A stretch of 64,000 bases of DNA. Source: Micromonospora halotolerans (GTDB lineage Bacteria; Actinomycetota; Actinomycetes; Mycobacteriales; Micromonosporaceae). The translations under genes and the position numbers were made by a program. Location: positions 4,650,001 to 4,714,000 of the forward strand of contig NZ_CP134876.1 of NCBI RefSeq assembly GCF_032108445.1, written 5' to 3'. This document shows positions 27,123 to 36,480 of the stretch, piece by piece; position 1 is the first letter of the stretch, and every line of letters starts with the position of its first letter. The notes below the pieces were generated by a model. It had not been told where the DNA came from. It saw only the letters and a program-made list of their open reading frames with translations, and ran no database searches.

Positions 27123-27353
27123 TCACGATCCGAGCGTAGGCGATCCGGGCACCGGTACGACCTCGCGCAGGAAGCCGCGTGCGTCGAGGAAGTCGCCCAG
27201 CGACCCGCGATGTGCGGGGCAGGCCAGCCAGGTCTTGCGCCGCTCGGGCGGGTGCAGGCGGGGATTGTTCCAGCGCAGCTCCCACACGGCGGGCGCGCGA
27301 CACCCCCGCGCCGAGCAGACGAGCGTGTCGTCGGGGGGAGTGGGAGTGGTCAC
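27123..27353 (-). CDS. Small conserved actinobacterial protein with Cys/His pairs
   Basis: A 76-residue protein with CSARGCRAPAVWELRWNNP and LACPAHRGSLGDFL. Two Cys plus a second Cys/His pair could bind one metal ion, but this is inference. It is widespread in actinobacteria and has no secure function. TAGACT (complement of 27361-27366) lies exactly 7 nt before the GTG with no ribosome site, so translation is probably leaderless. It is 22 bp upstream of the PH-domain pair on the same strand. Confidence 0.7.
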   Translation of the reverse strand: MTTPTPPDDTLVCSARGCRAPAVWELRWNNPRLHPPERRKTWLACPAHRGSLGDFLDARGFLREVVPVPGSPTLGS

Positions 27354-27593
27354 CGGGGCGAGTCTAGAGGCCGCGCGCCGGGAGCTTTAGCGCCGGGCGG
27401 CCACGGGGGGAGCCGCCCGGCGACGGGGTGAATCGTACACACGCCGGACCCCTTGTTGTCCACCCGTGTTCAGGGTTTTCCGTGCCGGGGGACGGCGCGG
27501 CGAAAATCGTCCCTCTCCCACCCTCGCCTCTCAGCAAGGCATGACAGTCTTGATACGCACCACGCCCGACGACGACCATGCTGTGGAGGACCG

Positions 27594-28700
27594 GTGGCCC
27601 AGCCGACCACGCCCGACGCCCCGATTCCGACCGAGGCCGCGCCGGACGCGCCGCCCCCGGCGACCACCACCCCGGCGCAGGACGCCACGCTGCTGGAGCG
27701 GGCGCTGTTCGAGATCAAGCGGGTGATCGTCGGTCAGGACCGGATGGTCGAGCGGATGTTCGTGGCCCTGCTCGCCCGGGGCCACTGCCTGCTGGAGGGG
27801 GTGCCCGGGGTCGCCAAGACGCTGGCCGTGGAGACCCTGGCCAAGGTGGTCGGCGGATCGTTCGCCCGGGTCCAGTTCACTCCCGACCTGGTGCCGGCCG
27901 ACATCATGGGCACCCGGATCTACCGGCAGTCCAGCGAGAAGTTCGACGTCGAGCTGGGCCCGGTCTTCGTCAACTTCCTGCTCGCCGACGAGATCAACCG
28001 CGCTCCGGCCAAGGTGCAGTCGGCGCTGCTGGAGGTGATGAGCGAGCGGCAGGTGTCCATCGGCGGCGAGACCCACCGGGTGCCCGACCCGTTCCTGGTG
28101 ATGGCCACCCAGAACCCGATCGAGCAGGAGGGCGTCTACCCGCTGCCGGAGGCGCAGCGGGACCGGTTCCTCATGAAGATCGTGGTGGGCTACCCGACCG
28201 ACGCGGAGGAACGGGAGATCGTCTACCGGATGGGCGTCGCCCCGCCCGAGCCGGCCCGGGTCTTCGACACCCCGGACCTGATCGCGCTCCAGCACAAGGC
28301 CGACCAGGTCTTCGTGCACAACGCGCTGGTCGACTACGCGGTCCGGCTGGTCCTGGCCACCCGCGCCCCCGCCGAGCACGGCATGCCCGACGTGGCGCAG
28401 CTCATCCAGTACGGCGCGAGCCCGCGCGCCTCGCTCGGCCTGGTCCGGGCCACCCGGGCGCTGGCCCTGCTGCGCGGCCGCGACTACGCCCTGCCGCAGG
28501 ACGTGCAGGACATCGCCCCGGACATCCTGCGGCACCGGCTCGTGCTCAGCTACGACGCGCTCGCCGACGACGTGCCGGCCGACCACATCGTGCACCGGGT
28601 GATGTCGACCATCCCGCTGCCCGCGGTCGCGCCCCGCCAGCAGGCCACGCCGCCCCCACCGGCCGTCCCGCACGGCGGCTGGCCCGGGCAGCGGCCGTGA
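27594..28700 (+). CDS. moxR: MoxR-family AAA+ ATPase
   Basis: A 368-residue AAA+ chaperone-like ATPase. Walker A is GVPGVAKT (about residues 70-76), Walker B LLADEINRA (Asp132-Glu133), sensor 1 ATQNPIEQEG, with arginine finger region PLPEAQRDRF. MoxR proteins act with VWA-domain partners in metal insertion or complex maturation. It is first in an operon with DUF58 and VWA genes; stop and next start overlap (GTGA). GTG 27594 follows GGAGG 7 nt upstream; the preceding in-frame residues look non-coding. Same position as Rv1479 in M. tuberculosis. Confidence 0.92.
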   Translation: MAQPTTPDAPIPTEAAPDAPPPATTTPAQDATLLERALFEIKRVIVGQDRMVERMFVALLARGHCLLEGVPGVAKTLAVETLAKVVGGSFARVQFTPDLVPADIMGTRIYRQSSEKFDVELGPVFVNFLLADEINRAPAKVQSALLEVMSERQVSIGGETHRVPDPFLVMATQNPIEQEGVYPLPEAQRDRFLMKIVVGYPTDAEEREIVYRMGVAPPEPARVFDTPDLIALQHKADQVFVHNALVDYAVRLVLATRAPAEHGMPDVAQLIQYGASPRASLGLVRATRALALLRGRDYALPQDVQDIAPDILRHRLVLSYDALADDVPADHIVHRVMSTIPLPAVAPRQQATPPPPAVPHGGWPGQRP

Positions 28701-29671
28701 CCCCACCCACCCGGCTGCCGGCCAGCGGCGAGCGTTCCGGCGCCGTCCTCGCCCGGCTGCAGCTCATGGTCACCCGCAAGCTCGACGGGCTGCTCCAGGG
28801 CGACTACGCCGGGCTGCTGCCCGGCCCGGGCAGCGAGGCGGGGGAGTCCCGCGAGTACCGCCCCGGCGACGACGTGCGCCGCATGGACTGGCCGGTCACC
28901 GCCCGCACCACCATGCCGCACGTCCGGCGTACGGTGGCCGACCGCGAGCTGGAGACCTGGCTGGCGGTCGACCTCTCGGCCAGCCTGGACTTCGGCACCG
29001 GGCAGTGGCTCAAGCGGGACGTGGTGGTCGCCGCGGCGGCCGCCCTGGCCCACCTGACCGTCCGGGGCGGCAACCGGATCGGCGCGGTGGTCGGCACGGG
29101 CACGCCGGCGCCGGCGGGCCGGTGGCGGGGCGGCTCCCCGCCGGCCGGGCCGGGGACGCTGCGGCGGCTGCCCGCCCGGGCCGGGCGCAAGGAGGCGCAG
29201 GGGCTGCTGCGGGCCATCGCCGACACCGAGATCCGGCCCGGTCGCAGTGATCTCGGCGCCCTCGTCGACATGCTCAACCGCCCGCCGCGCCGGCGGGGTG
29301 TCGCCGTGGTGATCTCCGACTTCCTCGCGCCGCCGCAGCAGTGGGGCCGGCCGGTCCGTAAGCTGCGGGTCCGGCACGACGTGCTGGCCGTCGAGGTGGT
29401 CGACCCGCGCGAGCTGGAACTGCCCGACGTGGGGGTGCTGCCGGTGGTCGACCCGGAGACCGGGGAGCTGCACGAGGTGCAGACCGCCGACCCGCGGCTG
29501 CGCAAGCGGTACGCCGAGTCGGCGGCCGCCCAGCGCGCGGCGATCGCCGCCGAGCTGCGCAGTGCCGGCGCGGCCCACCTGCGCCTGCTTACCGACCGAG
29601 ACTGGCTGCTGGACATGGTGCGTTTCGTGGCCGCGCAGCGGCACGCCCGTACCCGAGGGACGACTCGATGA
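28697..29671 (+). CDS. DUF58 domain protein of the MoxR operon
   Basis: A 324-residue protein with the DUF58 core: GLLPGPGSEAGESREYRPGDDVRRMDWPVTART (about residues 35-68), then a VWA-like fold with LAVDLSASLDFG (metal-site style DxSxS) and VAVVISDFLAP. DUF58 proteins link MoxR ATPase to VWA proteins. It overlaps moxR by 4 bp (GTGA) and the next VWA gene by 4 bp (ATGA). No membrane segment is visible, unlike the following gene. Same position as Rv1480. Confidence 0.9.
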   Translation: MTPPTRLPASGERSGAVLARLQLMVTRKLDGLLQGDYAGLLPGPGSEAGESREYRPGDDVRRMDWPVTARTTMPHVRRTVADRELETWLAVDLSASLDFGTGQWLKRDVVVAAAAALAHLTVRGGNRIGAVVGTGTPAPAGRWRGGSPPAGPGTLRRLPARAGRKEAQGLLRAIADTEIRPGRSDLGALVDMLNRPPRRRGVAVVISDFLAPPQQWGRPVRKLRVRHDVLAVEVVDPRELELPDVGVLPVVDPETGELHEVQTADPRLRKRYAESAAAQRAAIAAELRSAGAAHLRLLTDRDWLLDMVRFVAAQRHARTRGTTR

Positions 29672-30618
29672 TCCGTTTTCTGCAACCGTGGTGGCTGCTG
29701 GCCGTGCTGCCGGTGCTCGCCCTGGCCGCCGCGTACGTCTGGCGGCAGCTGCACCGCCGGCAGTACGCCATGCGGTTCACCAATGTGGACCTGCTGCGCA
29801 CCCTGGCGCCCAAGGGGCTGGGCTGGCGGCGGCACGCGGCCGCCACCGCGTTCCTGCTCTGCCTGCTGGTGCTCGCCACCGGGCTGGCCCGGCCGGCGAT
29901 CGACACCAAGGAGCCCCTCGAACGGGCGACCGTGATGCTCGCCATCGACGTGTCACTGTCCATGCAGGCCGACGACGTGGCTCCGAACCGCCTGGAGGCG
30001 GCACAGGAGGCGGCCAAGCAGTTCGTCGGCGAGCTGCCGGGGAGCTACAACCTCGGGCTGGTCTCGTTCGCGAAGTCGGCGAACGTGCTGGTGCCGCCCA
30101 CGAAGGACCGGGGCGCGGTGACCAGCGCGATCGACGGGCTGGTGCTGGCCGAGGCGACCGCCACGGGCGAGGCGGTCTTCACCTGCCTGGAGGCGATCCG
30201 CTCGGTGCCGGCGGACGGCGCGGCCGGCATCCCGCCGGCCCGGATCGTGCTGCTGTCCGACGGCTACCGCACCTCGGGCCGCTCGGTGGAGGAGGCGGCC
30301 GCCGCGGCACAGGCGGCCAACGTGCCGGTGTCGACCATCGCGTTCGGCACCGACTCCGGGCAGGTGGACATCGGCGGCCAGCTCCAGCGGGTGCCGGTGG
30401 ACCGGATGGCGCTGTCGCAGCTCGCGGAGACCACGCAGGGCTACTTCTACGAGGCCGCGTCGGTCAGCGAGCTGAAGCAGGTCTACCAGGACATGGGCAG
30501 CTCGATCGGTTTCCGGACCGAGCCGCGGGAGATCACCCAGTGGTACGCGGGGGTCGCGCTGCTCCTCGCGCTCTGCGCGGGAGGGCTGAGCCTGCTCTGG
30601 TCGTCCCGCCTGATCTGA
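29668..30618 (+). CDS. VWA-domain membrane protein of the MoxR operon (BatA-like)
   Basis: A 316-residue protein: membrane segment near residues 8-25, a second at about 58-75, a von Willebrand A domain with a complete metal-binding motif (DVSLSM, Asp94-Ser96-Ser98, plus LLSDGYRTSG), and a C-terminal helix (WYAGVALLLALCAGGLSLLW). This aerotolerance BatA-like layout places the VWA domain outside the membrane between helices 2 and 3. It is the last gene of the moxR-DUF58-VWA operon and equates by position to Rv1481. Confidence 0.9.
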   Translation: MIRFLQPWWLLAVLPVLALAAAYVWRQLHRRQYAMRFTNVDLLRTLAPKGLGWRRHAAATAFLLCLLVLATGLARPAIDTKEPLERATVMLAIDVSLSMQADDVAPNRLEAAQEAAKQFVGELPGSYNLGLVSFAKSANVLVPPTKDRGAVTSAIDGLVLAEATATGEAVFTCLEAIRSVPADGAAGIPPARIVLLSDGYRTSGRSVEEAAAAAQAANVPVSTIAFGTDSGQVDIGGQLQRVPVDRMALSQLAETTQGYFYEAASVSELKQVYQDMGSSIGFRTEPREITQWYAGVALLLALCAGGLSLLWSSRLI

Positions 30619-30648
30619 GGCGGGCGGCCGGTGCCCGGCCGGCGGTGG

Positions 30649-30735
30649 TCAGTGACCGCCGCCGGCCAGGACGAAGAGGACGGCCACCCAGACGGCGGCG
30701 AGGGTGAAGCCCAGCGGGGCGACGTAACGGCTCAT
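30649..30735 (-). CDS. 28-residue single-span membrane peptide
   Basis: Reading leftward from ATG 30735 gives a 28-residue peptide, MSRYVAPLGF followed by a hydrophobic span TLAAVWVAVLFVLAGGG and His. CGGAGC lies 7 nt before the start. It is too short for standard gene callers but has a clean start, ribosome site and membrane helix. It occupies the minus-strand slot between VWA and fabG that Rv1482c holds in M. tuberculosis, although size and sequence differ. Function unknown. Confidence 0.55.
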   Translation of the reverse strand: MSRYVAPLGFTLAAVWVAVLFVLAGGGH

Positions 30736-30915
30736 GGGACTGCTCCGTGGCGACGGACGGTCCGGCGGGCGGACCGCGGGGGTGGATCAGGGCGTACGCA
30801 CACGAAGTCGTGACCGGGGTGCTCCGCCGGCCGCGCGCCACGGCCGCCCCGGCGGACGGCCGGGGAGACGGAGTGGTGCGGCGGGGCGGGGGAGCGGGGT
30901 CAGCCGCGCCGACTG

Positions 30916-30992
30916 AGTCGTGGCTCAGCGGGACTGACGGTCGGCCCGGCCACGACTGGGAGGATCGCTATCTCGCACAGCGATCACCTCCT
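30916..30992 (-). promoter_or_regulatory. Structured leader with hairpin over a Shine-Dalgarno sequence
   Basis: On the minus strand AGGAGG (complement of 30987-30992) precedes a short frame. GATCGCT/AGCGATC (30979-30985 and 30963-30969, 9-nt loop) makes a perfect stem that can extend through GGAG/CTCC across a 2-nt bulge, hiding the Shine-Dalgarno core. A second perfect 9-bp stem (AGTCGTGGC/GCCACGACT, complements of 30949-30957 and 30916-30924) closes just after the stop of that frame. This arrangement resembles a translation-coupled attenuator, but no T-run follows. Confidence 0.45.
30925..30978 (-). CDS. Possible 17-residue leader peptide
   Basis: GTG at 30978 lies 8 nt after a full AGGAGG and opens a 17-codon frame, MRDSDPPSRGRADRQSR, ending in TGA at 30925-30927. 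The peptide is Arg/Ser/Asp-rich with no run of a single amino acid that would name a regulatory signal. Ribosomes on it would melt both flanking hairpins. A downstream target could be the 28-residue membrane peptide 190 nt further on. Unproven; it could be a chance frame. Confidence 0.35.
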   Translation of the reverse strand: MRDSDPPSRGRADRQSR

Positions 30993-31045
30993 GCGGTCGG
31001 CGGGGCTCGACGATGCGGGCGATCCACTGCCCGCAAACGTCGATC

Positions 31046-31051
31046 ATCGTA
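31046..31051 (-). promoter_or_regulatory. Candidate -10 box for the minus-strand leader
   Basis: The minus strand reads TACGAT here, within TGTACGATGATCG, about 55 nt upstream of the AGGAGG. It is the best -10 match in this gap; no convincing -35 box is seen. Confidence 0.3.
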
Positions 31052-31196
31052 CACCCGGCGCACCGGCGGCACGCACTCGGCCGACCGGTGCACCGGCCTC
31101 GCCCGACCGGCCGCCGGACCGCCCGCCGACGTGGCGCGGGTTAGCGCTTACCCCTCGGTAACGCCTAGGCTCGCCAGCGATTGGGAGATCAGCTGA

Positions 31197-31916
<720 letters not shown>

Positions 31917-31939
31917 GAAAGTACGGAGGGAACTGCACA

Positions 31940-32707
31940 ATGTCCGGACTCCTGGCCGGTAAGCGGCTGCTGGTCACCGGCGTCATCACCGACGCCTCGA
32001 TCGCCTTCTCGGTGGCGAAGCTCGCCCAGGAGAACGGCGCGCAGGTCGTGCTCACCGGCTACGGCCGGCTCTCCCTGGTCGAGCGGATCGCCAAGCGGCT
32101 GCCCGAACCGGCGCCGGTGATCGAGCTGGACGTCACCAGCACCGAGCACCTGGCCGGCCTGGCCGACAAGGTGCGCGAGCACGTCGACGGCCTCGACGGG
32201 GTGGTGCACTCGATCGGCTTCGCCCCGCAGAGCTGCCTCGGCGGCGGCTTCCTCGACGCGCCGTGGGAGGACGTGGCGACCGCCCTCCAGGTCTCCACCT
32301 ACTCGTACAAGTCCCTGGCCATGGCGGCGCTGCCGCTCATGTCGGCGGGCGGCGCCGTGGTGGGGCTCACCTTCGACGCCACCAAGGCGTGGCCGGTCTA
32401 CGACTGGATGGGCGTGGCCAAGGCCGGGCTGGAGTCCGCCTCCCGCTACCTGGCCCTGCACCTCGGCAAGCAGGGCATCCGCAGCAACCTGGTCGCCGCC
32501 GGTCCGCTGCGCACCATCGCCGCCAAGTCCATCCCCGGCTTCGACCAGTTCGAGGACGCCTGGGCCGAGCGGGCCCCGCTGGGCTGGGACCTCACCGACC
32601 AGGAGCCGGCCGCCCGGGCCTGCCTGGCGCTGCTGTCCGACTGGTTCCCGGCCACCACCGGCGAGATCGTCCACGTCGACGGCGGCTACCACGCGATCGG
32701 CGCCTGA
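31940..32707 (+). CDS. inhA: Enoyl-ACP reductase (NADH), InhA-type
   Basis: A 255-residue enoyl-ACP reductase catalysing the last step of fatty-acid elongation. It starts MSGLLAGKRLLVTGVITDASIAF, very close to InhA; Tyr154 and Lys161 form the Y-x6-K pair and SIGF (residues 91-94) and GPLRTIAAKSI follow, as in the family. GGAGGGAA lies upstream of ATG 31940. It is co-transcribed with fabG and followed by hemH, the M. tuberculosis fabG1-inhA-hemZ order. FabI is an equally acceptable name; these organisms do not make mycolic acids as far as known. Confidence 0.93.
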   Translation: MSGLLAGKRLLVTGVITDASIAFSVAKLAQENGAQVVLTGYGRLSLVERIAKRLPEPAPVIELDVTSTEHLAGLADKVREHVDGLDGVVHSIGFAPQSCLGGGFLDAPWEDVATALQVSTYSYKSLAMAALPLMSAGGAVVGLTFDATKAWPVYDWMGVAKAGLESASRYLALHLGKQGIRSNLVAAGPLRTIAAKSIPGFDQFEDAWAERAPLGWDLTDQEPAARACLALLSDWFPATTGEIVHVDGGYHAIGA

Positions 32708-32710
32708 AGC

Positions 32711-32764
32711 GCAAGGAGGGGCCCCTTCTTAACGCCTCCGGTAGAGCAGGGGCCCCTTATTAAC
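32711..32764. repeat. Paired GGGGCCCCTTnTTAAC intergenic repeat
   Basis: Two near-copies of a self-complementary motif lie between inhA and hemH: GCAAGGAGGGGCCCCTTCTT AAC (32711-32733) and GCAGGGGCCCCTTATTAAC (32746-32764). The GGGGCCCC core is palindromic. A related unit follows the PBP gene at 44324-44350. It probably belongs to an interspersed hairpin family; a terminator role after inhA is also possible. Confidence 0.7.
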
Positions 32765-32820
32765 ACCCGCACCCCGGGGTAGCCGCCGGACCGTCCCGGC
32801 CGTCGGGGGAGAATGGGGCC

Positions 32821-33852
32821 ATGGCGTACGACGCGTTGGTGCTGGTCTCCTTCGGCGGCCCGGAGCGGCCCGAGGACGTGCTGCCCTTCCTGCAGAACGT
32901 GACCCGGGGGCGGGGCGTGCCGCCCGAGCGGCTCGCCGAGGTCGCCGAGCACTACCTGCACTTCGGCGGGGTGTCCCCGATCAACCAGCAGTGCCGCGAC
33001 CTGCTCGCGGCGATCCGCGAGGACTTCGCCGCCAACGGCGTCGACCTGCCGGTCTACTGGGGAAACCGGAACTGGGACCCGATGCTCGCCGACACGGTGG
33101 CGCAGATGCGCGACGACGGCGTCCAGCGGGCCCTGGCCTTCGTCACCAGCGCCTACGGCGGCTACTCGTCCTGCCGGCAGTACCAGGAGGACATCGCCGC
33201 CGCCCGGGCCGCGGTCGGCCCGGACGCCCCGCTCATCGAGAAGCTGCGCCAGTTCTGGGACCACCCGGGCTTCGTCGAGCCGCACGCCGACGCGGTGCGG
33301 GCCGCGCTCGCGCAGCTCGACCCCGCCCGGCGGGACAGCACCCGGCTCGTGTTCACCGCGCACTCCGTCCCGGTGTCGGCGGCCGCCACCGCCGGCCCGC
33401 ACGGCGGCCGGTACACCGCCCAGCTCGCCGAGACCGCCCGGCTCGTGCACGCCGCCGCCGCGCCCGACCTGCCGTACGACCTGGTCTGGCAGAGCCGCTC
33501 CGGGCCGCCGCAGGTGCCGTGGCTGGAGCCGGACATCAACGACCACCTGGCCGCGCTGGCCGGCGAGGGCGTGACCGGCGTGGTGGTCAGCCCGATCGGG
33601 TTCGTCTCCGACCACCTCGAGGTGGTCTGGGACCTGGACACCGAGGCCCTCGACACGGCCAAGCAGCTCGGTCTGGACTTCGTCCGCGCCGGCACGCCGG
33701 GCACCGACCCGCGGTTCGTGGCGATGGTCCGCGAGCTGGTGCAGGAACGGAACGCCCCGGACGGCCAGCGCTACTTCCGCCGCCTCGGCGAACTGCCCAC
33801 CTGGGACACCTGCCCGGCGCTGTGCTGCGTGCCTCCCTCCCGCCGGCCCTGA
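32821..33852 (+). CDS. hemH: Ferrochelatase / coproporphyrin ferrochelatase
   Basis: A 343-residue enzyme inserting iron into porphyrin. Family signatures are [22 protein letters not shown] at the N-terminus, [26 protein letters not shown] and [10 protein letters not shown] with the conserved catalytic His; [17 protein letters not shown] carries the late Glu/Asp residues. Actinobacteria use the coproporphyrin-dependent route, so the substrate is probably coproporphyrin III (CpfC). C-terminal Cys residues (TCPALCC) may ligate a 2Fe-2S cluster as in other actinobacterial members. It follows fabG-inhA as in M. tuberculosis. Confidence 0.94.
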   Translation: MAYDALVLVSFGGPERPEDVLPFLQNVTRGRGVPPERLAEVAEHYLHFGGVSPINQQCRDLLAAIREDFAANGVDLPVYWGNRNWDPMLADTVAQMRDDGVQRALAFVTSAYGGYSSCRQYQEDIAAARAAVGPDAPLIEKLRQFWDHPGFVEPHADAVRAALAQLDPARRDSTRLVFTAHSVPVSAAATAGPHGGRYTAQLAETARLVHAAAAPDLPYDLVWQSRSGPPQVPWLEPDINDHLAALAGEGVTGVVVSPIGFVSDHLEVVWDLDTEALDTAKQLGLDFVRAGTPGTDPRFVAMVRELVQERNAPDGQRYFRRLGELPTWDTCPALCCVPPSRRP

Positions 33853-33887
33853 GCCCGGCCACCTTCGACAACCCGTGGGGACGACAC

Positions 33888-34667
33888 ATGCATGACCGCA
33901 AGCCGGTGCAGAGCTGGCTCACCGACATGGACGGCGTGCTGGTGCACGAGGGCCAGCCGGTGCCCGGCGCGCCGGAGTTCGTCAAGAAGCTGCGCGCCTC
34001 CGGCAAGCCGTTCCTGGTGCTCACCAACAACTCCATCTACACGCCCCGGGACCTGCGGGCCCGGCTGGCCCGGATGGGGCTGGACGTGCCGGAGGAGGCG
34101 ATCTGGTCGTCCGCGCTGGCCACCGCCCAGTTCCTGGCCGACCAGCGGCCGGGCGGCACCGCGTACGTGATCGGCGAGGCCGGTCTCACCACGGCCCTGC
34201 ACGCGGTGGGCTACGTGCTCAGCGACTTCGCCCCCGACTACGTGGTGCTGGGGGAGACCCGCACCTACAGCTTCGAGGCGATCACCAAGGCGATCCGGCT
34301 GATCAACGACGGGGCCCGGTTCATCTGCACCAACCCGGACGCGACCGGCCCGTCGGTGGAGGGCGCGCTGCCGGCCGCCGGCTCGGTGGCCGCGATGATC
34401 TCCAAGGCGACCGGGGTGGAGCCGTACTTCGTGGGCAAGCCGAACCCGATGATGATGCGCTCGGCGTTGAACACCATCGACGCGCACTCCGAGTCGACCG
34501 CCATGATCGGTGACCGGATGGACACCGACATCCTCTGCGGCCTGGAGGCCGGGCTGGAGACGATCCTGGTGCTCACCGGGATCAGCAGCCGGGCCGAGGC
34601 CGAGCGCTACCCCTACCGGCCGTCCCGCGTCGTCGGCTCGGTGGCCGACCTGATCGACGAGGTCTGA
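33888..34667 (+). CDS. HAD-IIA family phosphatase (NagD-like)
   Basis: A 259-residue HAD hydrolase. Motif I is DMDGVL (Asp13, Asp15), motif II VLTNNS, and motif IV GDRMDTDILCGLEAG; the cap between FAPDYVVLGETRTYSFEAI and NPDATGPSVEGALPAAGSV is the IIA (NagD/AraL) type. NagD acts on nucleotide monophosphates and AraL on sugar phosphates; the substrate here is unknown. The ATG is 36 bp after hemH, so co-transcription is possible, but the gene is not part of the mycobacterial block. Confidence 0.87.
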   Translation: MHDRKPVQSWLTDMDGVLVHEGQPVPGAPEFVKKLRASGKPFLVLTNNSIYTPRDLRARLARMGLDVPEEAIWSSALATAQFLADQRPGGTAYVIGEAGLTTALHAVGYVLSDFAPDYVVLGETRTYSFEAITKAIRLINDGARFICTNPDATGPSVEGALPAAGSVAAMISKATGVEPYFVGKPNPMMMRSALNTIDAHSESTAMIGDRMDTDILCGLEAGLETILVLTGISSRAEAERYPYRPSRVVGSVADLIDEV

Positions 34668-34674
34668 GCCCGGC

Positions 34675-35469
34675 TCAGGGGCGCAGCGGGGCGTTGCAGG
34701 CGGCCACCAGGGCCTGCCGGCAGGCGGTGGTCAACGGCCGCAGCGCCGCGTCCCGCTGCTGCGCCTCGAAGGTGTTCACGGCCCCGCCGGGGGCGCTCTC
34801 CCCGGCCAGGGCGAGCACCCGGTCCAGCACGGCCGCCCGCGCGAACAGCCGGCGGGACCGCGGGTCGAAGCCGGGCGGCAGGTCCGTCCCGCCGTCCGGG
34901 CGGCGCAGCGCGGCGAGCGCGCCGGCCAGCTCGGGCCGCCACTGCGCCACGTCGAGCCGGGTCAGCGCGGCGGTCGTCTCGGCCAGCGCGGCGGCCAGTT
35001 CCGCCTCCGCCTCGGCGGCGCCCGGCGCGGTGAGGGACGCCCTCGGCGCGTCGGCCGGCAGCGGGTGGACCCGCCAGAGCACCGTCTCCCAGGTCATCCC
35101 CGAGCCCGAGGTGTGCGTCCGCACCTCCGGGACGAACCCGAGCCCGCTGGCCACCACGGCCTCGCCGGCCAGCAGCGCCGCCCCCGCGAAGTCACCGGGG
35201 CCGGGCAGCCCGCGCGGGTCACCCGGGGCGGGCAGCACCAGGCGGATCTCGTCCGGGGAGAGCTTGGCCAGGCTGGGCAGCGCATCCCGCAGGGACACGT
35301 CGGTCCAGGTGCCGGGGGCGTCGGCGACCAGGTGCTCCTCGTCGCCGGCGATCTCGTCGGCGACCTCGTCGAAGGGCACCAGGCCGGCGCGCCAGGCGCG
35401 TACCCAGGCGACGAACCGGCTCGACCGGCGCGGAGCCAGCGTGGCCGCGCCCGTTGCGGGGGAGGACAT
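34675..35469 (-). CDS. Conserved actinobacterial protein of unknown function (Rv1486c position)
   Basis: A 264-residue soluble protein. Recognisable stretches are FVAWVRAWRAGLVPFDEVADEI, DALPSLAKLSPDEIRLVLPAPGDPRGLPGPGDFAGAALLAGEAVV and TWETVLWRVHPLP; the second half is Ala/Glu-rich and helical. I do not recognise a catalytic motif. It lies on the minus strand before the nfeD/SPFH genes, the position of Rv1486c in M. tuberculosis. ATG 35469 lacks a clear ribosome site; sequence further upstream in frame looks non-coding. Confidence 0.75.
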   Translation of the reverse strand: MSSPATGAATLAPRRSSRFVAWVRAWRAGLVPFDEVADEIAGDEEHLVADAPGTWTDVSLRDALPSLAKLSPDEIRLVLPAPGDPRGLPGPGDFAGAALLAGEAVVASGLGFVPEVRTHTSGSGMTWETVLWRVHPLPADAPRASLTAPGAAEAEAELAAALAETTAALTRLDVAQWRPELAGALAALRRPDGGTDLPPGFDPRSRRLFARAAVLDRVLALAGESAPGGAVNTFEAQQRDAALRPLTTACRQALVAACNAPLRP

Positions 35470-35630
35470 GCCGAAAGGGTACGTGCTCGCCGCCGTCGCT
35501 GTCTCGGCTGCCGCTCCGGCGGCGTGACCTGCCCCCAAGTACCCCCTTCGCCCCTTTCTGTGCCGCCGGTGGGGCACCTGGTCGGCGCGTCGCCGGGCGA
35601 CGCGCCGGGCCGGTGGCTAGCGTGATCCAC

Positions 35631-36440
35631 ATGGCGGGGCGATACGACGGCGACGTGCTGGCGGGCGACTGGCGGCGGCGGAAGGTGATCCCGGAGGTCG
35701 ACGCCGAACCGGACCTGGTGGTCGAGGACGCGGACTCCGGCTTCTGCGGCGCGGTGGTCGGGTTCGAGTCCGGCGCGGTGGTGCTGGAGGACCGGCACGG
35801 CCGGCGGCGGAACTTCTCGCTGCTGCCCGCCGCGTTCCTGCTCGACGGCCGGCCGGTCACCCTGCGCCGGCCGGCCCGCGCCCCGGTGCCCGCCGCCCGG
35901 CGGCGCACCGCCTCGGGCTCGATCGCGGTCGACAACGTCCGGGCGCAGGTCGCCAAGGCCAGCCGGATCTGGGTCGAGGGCGTGCACGACGCGGCGCTGG
36001 TCGAGCGGATCTGGGGCGACGACCTGCGGATCGAGGGCGTCGTGGTGGAACCCCTCGACGGCATCGACGAACTCGCCGCCGAGGTGCGCGCCTTCGACCC
36101 CGGCCCGGGCCGCCGGCTCGGCGTGCTGGTCGACCACCTGGTGCCCGGCTCGAAGGAGAGCCGGATCGTCGCGCGGGTCACCTCGCCGCACGTGCTGGTC
36201 ACCGGGCACCCGTACGTCGACGTGTGGCAGGCGGTGAAGCCCCGGGCGCTCGGCATCCCGGCCTGGCCGGTGGTGCCGCCGGGGCGGCCCTGGAAAGAAG
36301 GCGTCTGCGCGGCGCTCGGGGTGGCCGAGCCGGCGGACATGTGGCGGCACATCCTGTCCCGGGTGGACAGTTTCGCCGACGTGGAGACGCCGCTGATCAA
36401 CGCCATGGAGCGGTTGATCGACTTCGTCACCGCGCCTTAG
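35631..36440 (+). CDS. DUF3097 family protein
   Basis: A 269-residue actinobacterial protein. The N-terminal part (DLVVEDADSGFCGAVVGFESGAVVLEDRHGRRRNF) looks like a small beta-barrel; the C-terminal part has IWVEGVHDAALVERIWGDDL and LGVLVDHLVPGSKESRI, which resemble a TOPRIM-like Glu then Asp-x-x arrangement. A nucleic-acid role is thus possible but unproven. TAGCGT at 35618-35623 stands 7 nt before the ATG without a ribosome site, the leaderless pattern. The IS110 element lies just downstream. Confidence 0.85.
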   Translation: MAGRYDGDVLAGDWRRRKVIPEVDAEPDLVVEDADSGFCGAVVGFESGAVVLEDRHGRRRNFSLLPAAFLLDGRPVTLRRPARAPVPAARRRTASGSIAVDNVRAQVAKASRIWVEGVHDAALVERIWGDDLRIEGVVVEPLDGIDELAAEVRAFDPGPGRRLGVLVDHLVPGSKESRIVARVTSPHVLVTGHPYVDVWQAVKPRALGIPAWPVVPPGRPWKEGVCAALGVAEPADMWRHILSRVDSFADVETPLINAMERLIDFVTAP

Positions 36441-36480
36441 TGGTGGTGGTTCAGGCGACCGTGCCCCGCTCCGGGCGGAT

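Noticed and set aside
30747..31196. 149-codon plus-strand frame in the VWA-fabG gap
   Set aside because: No ribosome site, Arg/Gly/Pro-biased translation without a recognisable fold, and it runs against the better-supported minus-strand peptide and hairpins.
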